The translations under genes were made by a program, and so were the position numbers. A stretch of DNA of 64,000 bases from Balaenoptera acutorostrata (lineage: Eukaryota; Chordata; Mammalia; Artiodactyla; Balaenopteridae): assembly GCF_949987535.1 (NCBI RefSeq), contig NW_026646048.1, positions 1-64,000 of the forward strand, given 5' to 3'. Position 1 is the first letter of the stretch, and the number at the start of each line of letters is the position of its first letter. Shown piece by piece: positions 49,226 to 61,538 of this stretch. Under the pieces are notes generated by a model that was not told where the DNA came from, searched no databases, and worked only from the letters and a program-made list of their open reading frames with translations.

Positions 49226-50984
49226 GGAAACAGATTTCAGGAGGTAGATTCGAATCGGCTTGAAAGCACATGAAAAGCGGCAAAACGTGGACAATGATGC
49301 CCTTGGCCAAAAAGGGCGTATGCGTTTTTTCCTGAATATATTCTGGAAAAAACGCATACGCCCTTTTTGGCCAACCAAGCAACCTGGAAAGGCCAATCAG
49401 CGCTCCAAAGAAGTCTCGCTTCCCAGCGGGCAAAAGGGCCATGCGGAAAAAAGTGTCCAAACCAGAAATGCAGGACCGGCCATGGAGAAATGGGAGCCTT
49501 GCTACGCTGATGGGTGGGATGTAAATTGCCAACAGCCACTCTGGAGAAGTGTACGGTGTGTTCTGAAACATCTAAAAAACACAGCTTGGAGAGCATAGGG
49601 CACTTCCACTCATGGGCGTATAAATTGGGAAAACTAAAAATCAGCAAGACACAGGCACCCCAAAGTTTAGGGCTGCTCTGTTGACAAGAACCCCCACTTC
49701 ATTACACCTTAAATATCCTAGGAAAGCGAAAAATGGATAAAGAAGTTGTGGTCCTCATGTACAATGGAATATCACTCAGCCATGAAATCAACGTCATAAG
49801 GCTAGTAGCAGCACGATGAGTGGATTTAGGTACGACGATTCTAAGTGAAATAAGTCACACAGAAAAAGACACTTCTCATAAGATATCACTTCTAGAGGGA
49901 ATGTAAAAACCGCTACACTTGAACTGAATTACAAAACAGAACAGAGTCACACGTTTAGGAAACACACTACGGCTGCTGAACGGGAAAGGTGAGGTGGGGT
50001 GATGCATAAAACAAGGGTTTCAAATTAGCTCAGATACCGTTCCATAAACCCAATATGTAAGAGACAAGACCTATTCCTTTTTCAGTGAACTGGACTTAAC
50101 ACCCCCTATTCACCGCACAAGAATATATCTGACTAGTAAGAATCTTCAAACCTATGTATTGATATCTCTCTGTAAGTGAGTCAAGGGGGTGTAAAGCGCC
50201 ATAAACACAGCCGTGAAAAACAGCTAAACCCCATTATAAAAATAAATTACTTTTCAAAACCCGTGAAACAAAGACAGTGAAAGAGAGAGAAATTCTTACA
50301 AAATTCGTTCAGGGGCTGTGATGCAACCTGGATTGACCATATCTAGACCCACAGCTGATTGAGACATAAGGGTGGACACTCTTGGGGCTGAGAGGTTCGG
50401 TGAGGTTGGGTGAGCCAACGCAGACCCTTTCAAGTAATACTGCATGGTACCCATCCCATGGGTCCCAAATCTCCAGGTTCAAGGGCATCTTCCTACGTCG
50501 AAAACAGGCATGAGAAACCCAGAAGATGGTACACCGTGTGATCGGGAAAGGTTTCTAAAACGCACCTCATTTCTCATCTCCTTTGCTCGGGTTCGCCATT
50601 CCAGCCGATTTACTAGCCATCTCCCTCCTTGGAGAATCAGCACCTTTAACCTCCTGTTCCGTACAGGTTGCAATTTGTCCTGAGGATGAACGGGAAGAGG
50701 GGGAACCAATGAGAGACTAGCTCTAGGTGTTGGGACAGGCACAGGTCACTCTATTTTCCCATCAGGAAGAAGAATTAAGCACAAGCTCAGCCTGCCCCCC
50801 AGAACCAGAAGAGGGCCTGAAGCAATCCTGCGCTTTTGCGGCCAGCTCCCAAAAAAGCGAGTTGAAAAATGGAGCTCAGGGGCACTGCAATTCACAAACC
50901 TGCAGAGTTTTAAATGATACCTCTCGTCCACAAATATATTAAGGGAAGGCTACGAAGAGGCTTTGAAAGCAAGGCAGAATTGCA
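49226..50984 (+). repeat. Satellite unit 29 (1,759 bp), HOR type C
   Basis: Type C marks: TCGGCTTGAAAG, AAAGCGAAAAATGG near 49724, ACTTCTCATAAG near 49870, GACTTAACAC near 50092, GCGCCATAAAC near 50196 and GAAAAACAGC near 50215. The palindrome's right arm is mutated. Confidence 0.97.
49303..49374. repeat. Palindrome copy with a change beside the centre, unit 29
   Basis: TATTCTGGAAAA replaces TATTCAGGAAAA just right of the central AATATATT. Unit 34, the other type C unit, keeps the perfect form. Confidence 0.95.
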
Positions 50985-52743
50985 GGAAACAGATTTCAGG
51001 AGGTAGATTCGAATCGCCTTGAAAGCACATGAAAAGCGGCAAAACGTGGACAATGATGCCCTTGGCCAAAAAGGGCGTATGCGTTTTTTCCTGAATATAT
51101 TCAGGAAAAAACGCATACGCCCTTTTTGGCCAACCAAGCAACCTGGAAAGGCCAATCAGCGCTCCAAAGAAGTCTCGCTTCCCAGCGGGCAAAAGGGCCA
51201 TGCGGAAAAAAGTGTCCAAACCAGAAATGCAGGACCGGCCATGGAGAAATGGGAGCCTTGCTACGCTGATGGGTGGGATGTAAATTGCCAACAGCCACTC
51301 TGGAGAAGTGTACGGTGTGTTCTGAAACATCTAAAAAACACAGCTTGGAGAGCATAGGGTACTTCCACTCATGGGCGTATAAATTGGGAAAACTAAAAAT
51401 CAGCAAGACACAGGCACCCCAAAGTTTAGGGCTGCTCTGTTGACAAGAACCCCCACTTCATTACACCTTAAATATCCTAGGAAAGAGAAAAATGGATAAA
51501 GAAGTTGTGGTCCTCATGTACAATGGAATATCACTCAGCCATGAAATCCACGTCATAAGGCTAGTAGCAGCACGATGAGTGGATTTAGGTACGACGATTC
51601 TAAGTGAAATAAGTCACACAGAAAAAGACACTTATCATAAGATATCACTTCTAGAGGGAATGTAAAAACCGCTACACTTGAACTGAATTGCAAAACAGAA
51701 CAGAGTCACACGTTTAGGAAACACACTACGGCTGCTGAATGGGAAAGGTGAGGTGGGGTGATGCATAAAACAAGGGTTTCAAATTAGCTCCGATACCGTT
51801 CCATAAACCCAATATGTAAGAGACAAGACCTATTCCTTTTTTAGTGAACTGGACTCAACACCCCCTATTCACCGCACAAGAATATATCTGACTAGTAAGA
51901 ATCTTCAAACCTATGTATTGATATCTCTCTGTAAGTGAGTCAAGGGGGTGTAAAGCGGCATAAACACAGCCGTGAAAAGCAGCTAAACCCCATTATAAAA
52001 ATAAATTACTTTTCAAAACCCGTGAAACAAAGACAGTGAAAGAGAGAGAAATTCTTACAAAATTCGTTCAGGGGCTGTGATGCAACCTGGATTGACCATA
52101 TCTAGACCCACAGCTGATTGAGACATAAGGGTGGACACTCTTGGGGCTGAGAGGTTCGGTGAGGTTGGGTGAGCCAACGCAGACCCTTTCAAGTAATACT
52201 GCATGGTACCCATCCCATGGGTCCCAAATCTCCAGGTTCAAGGGCATCTTCCTACGTCGAAAACAGGCATGAGAAACCCAGAAGATGGTACACCGTGTGA
52301 TCGGGAAAGGTTTCTAAAACGCACCTCATTTCTCATCTCCTTTGCTCGGGTTCGCCATTCCAGCCGATTTACTAGCCATCTCCCTCCTTGGAGAATCAGC
52401 ACCTTTACCCTCCTGTTCCGTACAGGTTGCAATTTGTCCTGAGGATGAACGGGAAGAGGGGGAACCAATGAGAGACTACTTCCAGGGGTTGGGACAGGCA
52501 CAGGTCACTCTATTTTCCCATCAGGAAGAAGAATTAAGCACAAGCTCAGCCTGCCCCCCAGAACCAGAAGAGGGCCTGAAGCAATCCTGCGCTTTTGCGG
52601 TCAGCTCCCAAAAAAGCGAGTTGAAAAATGGAGCTCAGGGGCACTGCAATTCACAAACCTGCAGAGTTTTAAATGATACCTCTCGTCCACAAATATATTA
52701 AGGGAAGGCAACGAAGAGGCTTTGAAAGCAAGGCAGAATTGCA
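50985..52743 (+). repeat. Satellite unit 30 (1,759 bp), HOR type A
   Basis: All type A marks, exactly 5,277 bp after unit 27. Private CATAGGGTACTTCC near 51353. It ends with GCGGTCAGC, which unit 27 lacks. The palindrome at 51062-51133 is perfect. Confidence 0.97.
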
Positions 52744-54502
52744 GGAAACAGATTTCAGGAGGTAGATTCGAATCACCTTGAAAGCACATGAAAAGCGGCA
52801 AAACGTGGACAATGATGCCCTTGGCCAAAAAGGGCGTATGCGTTTTTTCCTGAATATATTCAGGAAAAAACGCATACGCCCTTTTTGGCCAACCAAGCAA
52901 CCTGGAAAGGCCAATCAGCGCTCCAAAGAAGTCTCGCTTCCCAGTGGGCAAAAGGGCCATGCGGAAAAAAGTGTCCAAACCAGAAATGCAGGACCGGCCA
53001 TGGAGAAATGGGAGCCTTGCTACGCTGATGGGTGGGATGTAAATTGCCAACAGCCACTCTGGAGAAGTGTACGGTGTGTTCTGAAACATCTAAAAAACAC
53101 AGCTTGGAGAGCATAGGGCACTTCCACTCATGGGCGTATAAATTGGGAAAACTAAAAATCAGCAAGACACAGGCACCCCAAAGTTTAGGGCTGCTCTGTT
53201 GACAAGAACCCCCACTTCATTACACCTTAAATATCCTAGGAAAGAGAAAAATGGATAAAGAAGTTGTGGTCCTCATGTACAATGGAATATCACTCCGCCA
53301 TGAAATCAACGTCATAAGGCTAGTAGCAGCACGATGAGTGGATTTAGGTACGACGATTCTAAGTGAAATAAGTCACACAGAAAAAGACACTTATCATAAG
53401 ATATCACTTCTAGAGGGAATGTAAAAACCGCTACACTTGAACTGAATTGCAAAACAGAACAGAGTCACACGTTTAGGAAACACACTATGGCTGCTGAACG
53501 GGAAAGGTGAGGTGGGGTGATGCATAAAACAAGGGTTTCAAATTAGCTCAGATACCGTTCCATAAACCCAATATGTAAGAGACAAGACCTATTCCTTTTT
53601 CAGTGAACTGGACTCAACACCCCCTATTCACCGCACAAGAATATATCTGACTAGTAAGAATCTTCAAACCTATGTATTGATATCTCTCTGTAAGTGAGTC
53701 AAGGGGGTGTAAAGCGGCATAAACACAGCCGTGAAAAGCAGCTAAACCCCATTATAAAAATAAATTACTTTTCAAAACCCGTGAAACAAAGACAGTGAAA
53801 GAGAGAGAAATTCTTACAAAATTCGTTCAGGGGCTGTGATGCAACCTGGATTGACCATATCTAGACCCACAGCTGATTGAGACATAAGGGTGGACACTCT
53901 TGGGGCTGAGAGGTTCGGTGAGGTTGGGTGAGCCAACGCAGACCATTTCAAGTAATACTGCCTGGTACCCATCCCATGGGTCCCAAATCTCCAGGTTCAA
54001 GGGCATCTTCCTACATCGAAAACAGGCATGAGAAACCCAGAAGATGGTACACCGTGTGATCGGGAAAGGTTTCTAAAACGCACCTCATTTCTCATCTCCT
54101 TTGCTCGGGTTCGCCTTTCCAGCCGATTTACTAGCCATCTCCCTCCTTGGAGAATCAGCACCTTTAACCTCCTGTTCCGTACAGGTTGCAATTTGTCCTG
54201 AGGATGAACGGGAAGAGGGGGAACCAATGAGAGACTAGCTCTAGGTGTTGGGACAGGCACAGGTCACTCTATTTTCCCATCAGGAAGAAGAATTAAGCAC
54301 AAGCTCAGCCTGCCCCCCAGAACCAGAAGAGGGCCTGAAGCAATCCTGCGCTTTTGCGGTCAGCTCCCAAAAAAGCGAGTTGAAAAATGGAGCTCAGGGG
54401 CACTGCAATTCACAAACCTGCAGAGTTTTAAATGATACCTCTCGTCCACAAATATATTAAGGGAAGGCAACGAAGAGGCTTTGAAAGCAAGGCAGAATTG
54501 CA
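52744..54502 (+). repeat. Satellite unit 31 (1,759 bp), HOR type B
   Basis: All type B marks, 5,277 bp after unit 28. Private CACTCCGCC near 53291 and GACCATTTC near 53941. The palindrome at 52821-52892 is perfect. Confidence 0.97.
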
Positions 54503-56261
54503 GGAAACAGATTTCAGGAGGTAGATTCGAATCGGCTTGAAAGCACATGAAAAGCGGCAAAACGTGGACAATGATGCCCTTGGCCAAAAAGGGCGTATGC
54601 GTTTTTTCCTGAATATATTCAGGAAAAAACGCATACGCCCTTTTTGGCCAACCAAGCAACCTGGAAAGGCCAATCAGCGCTCCAAAGAAGTCTCGCTTCC
54701 CAGCGGGCAAAAGGGCCATGCGGAAAAAAGTGTCCAAACCAGAAATGCAGGACCGGCCATGGAGAAATGGGAGCCTTGCTACGCTGATGGGTGGGATGTA
54801 AATTGCCAACAGCCACTCTGGAGAAGTGTACGGTGTGTTCTGAAACATCTAAAAAACACAGCTTGGAGAGCATAGGGCACTTCCACTCATGGGCGTATAA
54901 ATTGGGAAAACTAAAAATCAGCAAGACACAGGCACCCCAAAGTTTAGGGCTGCTCTGTTGACAAGAACCCCCACTTCATTACACCTTAAATATCCTAGGA
55001 AAGAGAAAAATGGATAAAGAAGTTGTGGTCCTCATGTACAATGGAATATCACTCAGCCATGAAATCCACGTCATAAGGCTAGTAGCAGCACGATGAGTGG
55101 ATTTAGGTACGACGATTCTAAGTGAAATAAGTCACACAGAAAAAGACACTTATCATAAGATATCACTTCTAGAGGGAATGTAAAAACCGCTACACTTGAA
55201 CTGAATTGCAAAACAGAACAGAGTCACACGTTTAGGAAACACACTACGGCTGCTGAATGGGAAAGGTGAGGTGGGGTGATGCATAAAACAAGGGTTTCAA
55301 ATTAGCTCCGATACCGTTCCATAAACCCAATATGTAAGAGACAAGACCTATTCCTTTTTTAGTGAACTGGACTCAACACCCCCTATTCACCGCACAAGAA
55401 TATATCTGACTAGTAAGAATCTTCAAACCTATGTATTGATATCTCTCTGTAAGTGAGTCAAGGGGGTGTAAAGCGGCATAAACACAGCCGTGAAAAGCAG
55501 CTAAACCCCATTATAAAAATAAATTACTTTTCAAAACCCGTGAAACAAAGACAGTGAAAGAGAGAGAAATTCTTACAAAATTCGTTCAGGGGCTGTGATG
55601 CAACCTGGATTGACCATATCTAGACCCACAGCTGATTGAGACATAAGGGTGGACACTCTTGGGGCTGAGAGGTTCGGTGAGGTTGGGTGAGCCAACGCAG
55701 ACCCTTTCAAGTAATACTGCCTGGTACCCATCCCATGGGTCCCAAATCTCCAGGTTCAAGGGCATCTTCCTACGTCGAAAACAGGCATGAGAAACCCAGA
55801 AGATGGTACACCGTGTGATCGGGAAAGGTTTCTAAAACGCACCTCATTTCTCATCTCCTTTGCTCGGGTTCGCCATTCCAGCCGATTTACTAGCCATCTC
55901 CCTCCTTGGAGAATCAGCACCTTTACCCTCCTGTTCCGTACAGGTTGCAATTTGTCCTGAGGATGAACGGGAAGAGGGGGAACCAATGAGAGACTACTTC
56001 CAGGGGTTGGGACAGGCACAGGTCACTCTATTTTCCCATCAGGAAGAAGAATTAAGCACAAGCTCAGCCTGCCCCCCAGAACCAGAAGAGGGCCTGAAGC
56101 AATCCTGCGCTTTTGCGGCCAGCTCCCAAAAAAGCGAGTTGAAAAATGGAGCTCAGGGGCACTGCAATTCACAAACCTGCAGAGTTTTAAATGATACCTC
56201 TCGTCCACAAATATATTAAGGGAAGGCAACGAAGAGGCTTTGAAAGCAAGGCAGAATTGCA
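54503..56261 (+). repeat. Satellite unit 32 (1,759 bp), C/A hybrid
   Basis: Starts as type C (TCGGCTTGAAAG near 54533) but lacks every later C mark and is type A from AATCCACG near 55062 (CTGAATGGG, TTTTTTAGTG, TTACCCTCC, GACTACTTCCAGG). The switch lies between about 54540 and 55062, an interval holding the perfect palindrome at 54580-54651. TACTGCCTGG near 55717 is a B-like base in the A part. Confidence 0.95.
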
Positions 56262-58020
56262 GGAAACAGATTTCAGGAGGTAGATTCGAATCACCTTGAA
56301 AGCACATGAAAAGCGGCAAAACGTGGACAATGATGCCCTTGGCCAAAAAGGGCGTATGCGTTTTTTCCTGAATATATTCAGGAAAAAACGCATACGCCCT
56401 TTTTGGCCAACCAAGCAACCTGGAAAGGCCAATCAGCGCTCCAAAGAAGTCTCGCTTCCCAGTGGGCAAAAGGGCCATGCGGAAAAAAGTGTCCAAACCA
56501 GAAATGCAGGACCGGCCATGGAGAAATGGGAGCCTTGCTACGCTGATGGGTGGGATGTAAATTGCCAACAGCCACTCTGGAGAAGTGTACGGTGTGTTCT
56601 GAAACATCTAAAAAACACAGCTTGGAGAGCATAGGGCACTTCCACTCATGGGCGTATAAATTGGGAAAACTAAAAATCAGCAAGACACAGGCACCCCAAA
56701 GTTTAGGGCTGCTCTGTTGACAAGAACCCCCACTTCATTACACCTTAAATATCCTAGGAAAGAGAAAAATGGATAAAGAAGTTGTGGTCCTCATGTACAA
56801 TGGAATATCACTCAGCCATGAAATCAACGTCATAAGGCTAGTAGCAGCACGATGAGTGGATTTAGGTACGACGATTCTAAGTGAAATAAGTCACACAGAA
56901 AAAGACACTTATCATAAGATATCACTTCTAGAGGGAATGTAAAAACCGCTACACTTGAACTGAATTGCAAAACAGAACAGAGTCACACGTTTAGGAAACA
57001 CACTATGGCTGCTGAACGGGAAAGGTGAGGTGGGGTGATGCATAAAACAAGGGTTTCAAATTAGCTCAGATACCGTTCCATAAACCCAATATGTAAGAGA
57101 CAAGACCTATTCCTTTTTCAGTGAACTGGACTCAACACCCCCTATTCACCGCACAAGAATATATCTGACTAGTAAGAATCTTCAAACCTATGTATTGATA
57201 TCTCTCTGTAAGTGAGTCAAGGGGGTGTAAAGCGGCATAAACACAGCCGTGAAAAGCAGCTAAACCCCATTATAAAAATAAATTACTTTTCAAAACCCGT
57301 GAAACAAAGACAGTGAAAGAGAGAGAAATTCTTACAAAATTCGTTCAGGGGCTGTGATGCAACCTGGATTGACCATATCTAGACCCACAGCTGATTGAGA
57401 CATAAGGGTGGACACTCTTGCGGCTGAGAGGTTTGGTGAGGTTGGGTGAGCCAACGCAGACCCTTTCAAGTAATACTGCCTGGTACCCATCCCATGGGTC
57501 CCAAATCTCCAGGTTCAAGGGCATCTTCCTACATCGAAAACAGGCATGAGAAACCCAGAAGATGGTACACCGTGTGATCGGGAAAGGTTTCTAAAACGCA
57601 CCTCATTTCTCATCTCCTTTGCTCGGGTTCGCCTTTCCAGCCGATTTACTAGCCATCTCCCTCCTTGGAGAATCAGCACCTTTAACCTCCTGTTCCGTAC
57701 AGGTTGCAATTTGTCCTGAGGATGAACGGGAAGAGGGGGAACCAATGAGAGACTAGCTCTAGGTGTTGGGACAGGCACAGGTCACTCTATTTTCCCATCA
57801 GGAAGAAGAATTAAGCACAAGCTCAGCCTGCCCCCCAGAACCAGAAGAGGGCCTGAAGCAATCCTGCGCTTTTGCGGCCAGCTCCCAAAAAAGCGAGTTG
57901 AAAAATGGAGCTCAGGGGCACTGCAATTCACAAACCTGCAGAGTTTTAAATGATACCTCTCGTCCACAAATATATTAAGGGAAGGCAACGAAGAGGCTTT
58001 GAAAGCAAGGCAGAATTGCA
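56262..58020 (+). repeat. Satellite unit 33 (1,759 bp), HOR type B
   Basis: Type B again only two units (3,518 bp) after unit 31. It has the B marks except GCGGTCAGC, plus a private GTTTGGTGAGG near 57431. The palindrome at 56339-56410 is perfect. Confidence 0.97.
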
Positions 58021-59779
58021 GGAAACAGATTTCAGGAGGTAGATTCGAATCGGCTTGAAAGCACATGAAAAGCGGCAAAACGTGGACAATGATGCCCTTG
58101 GCCAAAAAGGGCGTATGCGTTTTTTCCTGAATATATTCAGGAAAAAACGCATACGCCCTTTTTGGCCAACCAAGCAACCTGGAAAGGCCAATCAGCGCTC
58201 CAAAGAAGTCTCGCTTCCCAGCGGGCAAAAGGGCCATGCGGAAAAAAGTGTCCAAACCAGAAATGCAGGACCGGCCATGGAGAAATGGGAGCCTTGCTAC
58301 GCTGATGGGTGGGATGTAAATTGCCAACAGCCACTCTGGAGAAGTGTACGGTGTGTTCTGAAACATCTAAAAAACACAGCTTGGAGAGCATAGGGCACTT
58401 CCACTCATGGGCGTATAAATTGGGAAAACTAAAAATCAGCAAGACACAGGCACCCCAAAGTTTAGGGCTGCTCTGTTGACAAGAACCCCCACTTCATTAC
58501 ACCTTAAATATCCTAGGAAAGCGAAAAATGGATAAAGAAGTTGTGGTCCTCATGTACAATGGAATATCACTCAGCCATGAAATCAACGTCATAAGGCTAG
58601 TAGCAGCACGATGAGTGGATTTAGGTACGAGGATTCTAAGTGAAATAAGTCACACAGAAAAAGACACTTCTCATAAGATATCACTTCTAGAGGGAATGTA
58701 AAAACCGCTACACTTGAACTGAATTACAAAACAGAACAGAGTCACACGTTTAGGAAACACACTACGGCTGCTGAACGGGAAAGGTGAGGTGGGGTGATGC
58801 ATAAAACAAGGGTTTCAAATTAGCTCAGATACCGTTCCATAAACCCAATATGTAAGAGACAAGACCTATTCCTTTTTCAGTGAACTGGACTTAACACCCC
58901 CTATTCACCGCACAAGAATATATCTGACTAGTAAGAATCTTCAAACCTATGTATTGATATCTCTCTGTAAGTGAGTCAAGGGGGTGTAAAGCGCCATAAA
59001 CACAGCCGTGAAAAACAGCTAAACCCCATTATAAAAATAAATTACTTTTCAAAACCCGTGAAACAAAGACAGTGAAAGAGAGAGAAATTCTTACAAAATT
59101 CGTTCAGGGGCTGTGATGCAACCTGGATTGACCATATCTAGACCCACAGCTGATTGAGACATAAGGGTGGACACTCTTGGGGCTGAGAGGTTCGGTGAGG
59201 TTGGGTGAGCCAACGCAGACCCTTTCAAGTAATACTGCATGGTACCCATCCCATGGGTCCCAAATCTCCAGGTTCAAGGGCATCTTCCTACGTCGAAAAC
59301 AGGCATGAGAAACCCAGAAGATGGTACACCGTGTGATCGGGAAAGGTTTCTAAAACGCACCTCATTTCTCATCTCCTTTGCTCGGGTTCGCCATTCCAGC
59401 CGATTTACTAGCCATCTCCCTCCTTGGAGAATCAGCACCTTTACCCTCCTGTTCCGTACAGGTTGCAATTTGTCCTGAGGATGAACGGGAAGAGGGGGAA
59501 CCAATGAGAGACTAGCTCCAGGGGTTGGGACAGGCACAGGTCACTCTATTTTCCCATCAGGAAGAAGAATTAAGCACAAGCTCAGCCTGCCCCCCAGAAC
59601 CAGAAGAGGGCCTGAAGCAATCCTGCGCTTTTGCGGCCAGCTCCCAAAAAAGCGAGTTGAAAAATGGAGCTCAGGGGCCCTGCAATTCACAAACCTGCAG
59701 AGTTTTAAATGATACCTCTCGTCCACAAATATATTAAGGGAAGGCAACGAAGAGGCTTTGAAAGCAAGGCAGAATTGCA
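58021..59779 (+). repeat. Satellite unit 34 (1,759 bp), HOR type C
   Basis: All type C marks of unit 29 are present, five units away. Its tail has TTACCCTCC and GACTAGCTCCAGGGGTTGG, an intermediate between the common and type A states. Private ACGAGGATTC near 58627. The palindrome at 58098-58169 is perfect. Confidence 0.97.
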
Positions 59780-61538
59780 GGAAACAGATTTCAGGAGGTA
59801 GATTCGAATCGCCTTGAAAGCACATGAAAAGCGGCAAAACGTGGACAATGATGCCCTTGGCCTAAAAGGGCGTATGCGTTTTTTCCTGAATATATTCAGG
59901 AAAAAACGCATACGCCCTTTTTGGCCAACCAAGCAACCTGGAAAGGCCAATCAGCGCTCCAAAGAAGTCTCGCTTCCCAGCGGGCAAAAGGGCCATGCGG
60001 AAAAAAGTGTCCAAACCAGAAATGCAGGACCGGCCATGGAGAAATGGGAGCCTTGCTACGCTGATGGGTGGGATGTAAATTGCCAACAGCCACTCTGGAG
60101 AAGTGTACGGTGTGTTCTGAAACATCTAAAAAACACAGCTTGGAGAGCATAGGGCACTTCCACTCATGGGCGTATAAATTGGGAAAACTAAAAATCAGCA
60201 AGACACAGGCACCCCAAAGTTTAGGGCTGCTCTGTTGACAAGAACCCCCACTTCATTACACCTTAAATATCCTACGAAAGAGAAAAATGGATAAAGAAGT
60301 TGTGGTCCTCATGTACAATGGAATATCACTCAGCCATGAAATCCACGTCATAAGGCTAGTAGCAGCACGATGAGTGGATTTAGGTACGACGATTCTAAGT
60401 GAAATAAGTCACACAGAAAAAGACACTTATCATAAGATATCACTTCTAGAGGGAATGTACAACCCGCTACACTTGAACTGAATTGCAAAACAGAACAGAG
60501 TCACACGTTTAGGAAACACACTATGGCTGCTGAACGGGAAAGGTGAGGTGGGGTGATGCATAAAACAAAGGTTTCAAATTAGCTCCGATACCGTTCCACA
60601 AACCCAATATGTAAGAGACAAGACCTATTCCTTTTTCAGTGAACTGGACTCAACACCCCCTATTCACCGCACAAGAATATATCTGACAAGTAAGAATCTT
60701 CAAACCTATGTATTGATATCTCTCTGTAAGTGAGTCAAGGGGGTGTAAAGCGGCATAAACACAGCCGTGAAAAGCAGCTAAACCCCATTATAAAAATAAA
60801 TTACTTTTCAAAACCCGTGAAACAAAGACAGTGAAAGAGAGAGAAATTCTTACAAAATTCGTTCAGGGGCTGTGATGCAACCTGGATTGACCATATCTAG
60901 ACCCACAGCTGATTGAGACATAAGGGTGGACACTCTTGGGGCTGAGAGTTTCGGTGAGGTTGGGTGAGCCAACGCAGACCCTTTCAAGTAATACTGCATG
61001 GTACCCATCCCATGGGTCCCAAATCTCTAGGTTCAAGGGCATCTTCCTACGTCGAAAACAGGCATGAGAAACCCAGAAGATGGTACACCTGGTGATCGGG
61101 AAAGGTTTCTAAAACGCACCTCATTTCTCATCTCCTTTGCTCGGGTTCGCCATTCCAGCCGATTTACTAGCCATCTCCCTCCTTGGAGTATCAGCACCTT
61201 TAACCTCCTGTTCCGTACAGGTTGCAATTTGTCCTGAGGATGAACGGGAAGAGGGGGAACCAATGAGAGACTAGCTCTAGGTGTTGGGACAGGCACAGGT
61301 CACTCTATTTTCCCATCAGGAAGAAGAATTAAGCACAAGCTCAGCCTGCCCCCCAGAACCAGAAGAGGGCCTGAAGCAATCCTACGCTTTTGCGGCCAGC
61401 TCCCAAAAAAGCGAGTTGAAAAATGGAGCTCAGGGGCACTGCAATTCACAAACCTGCAGAGTTTTAAATGATACCTCTCGTCCACAAATATATTAAGGGA
61501 AGGCAACGAAGAGGCTTTGAAAGCAAGGCAGAATTGCA
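59780..61538 (+). repeat. Satellite unit 35 (1,759 bp)
   Basis: Shares TGTACAACCCGC near 60456 with unit 36. Private CCTACGAAAG, ACAAAGGTTTC, CCACAAACC, TGACAAGTAAG, ATCTCTAGG, ACACCTGGTGATC, GGAGTATCAG and CCTACGCTTTT. The palindrome's left arm is mutated. Confidence 0.97.
59857..59928. repeat. Palindrome copy with one left-arm substitution, unit 35
   Basis: TTGGCCTAAAAGGG replaces TTGGCCAAAAAGGG in the left arm. The right arm is consensus. Confidence 0.95.

Larger units (their letters stand above)
45708..50984 (+). repeat. Higher-order repeat A-B-C, first copy (units 27-29)
   Basis: Three distinguishable units in fixed order, 5,277 bp in all. Each type has four or more private marks (listed at units 27, 28 and 29). 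Confidence 0.88.
50985..56261 (+). repeat. Higher-order repeat A-B-(C/A), second copy (units 30-32)
   Basis: Follows the first block in register at 5,277 bp for A and B. The third unit begins as C and finishes as A, so the next unit is B rather than A. Confidence 0.87.
56262..59779 (+). repeat. Higher-order repeat remainder B-C (units 33-34)
   Basis: Completes the pattern after the hybrid. B marks sit 3,518 bp (two units) after the previous B. The A-B-C pattern is not resumed after unit 34, where units 35-36 form a different pair. Confidence 0.85.
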
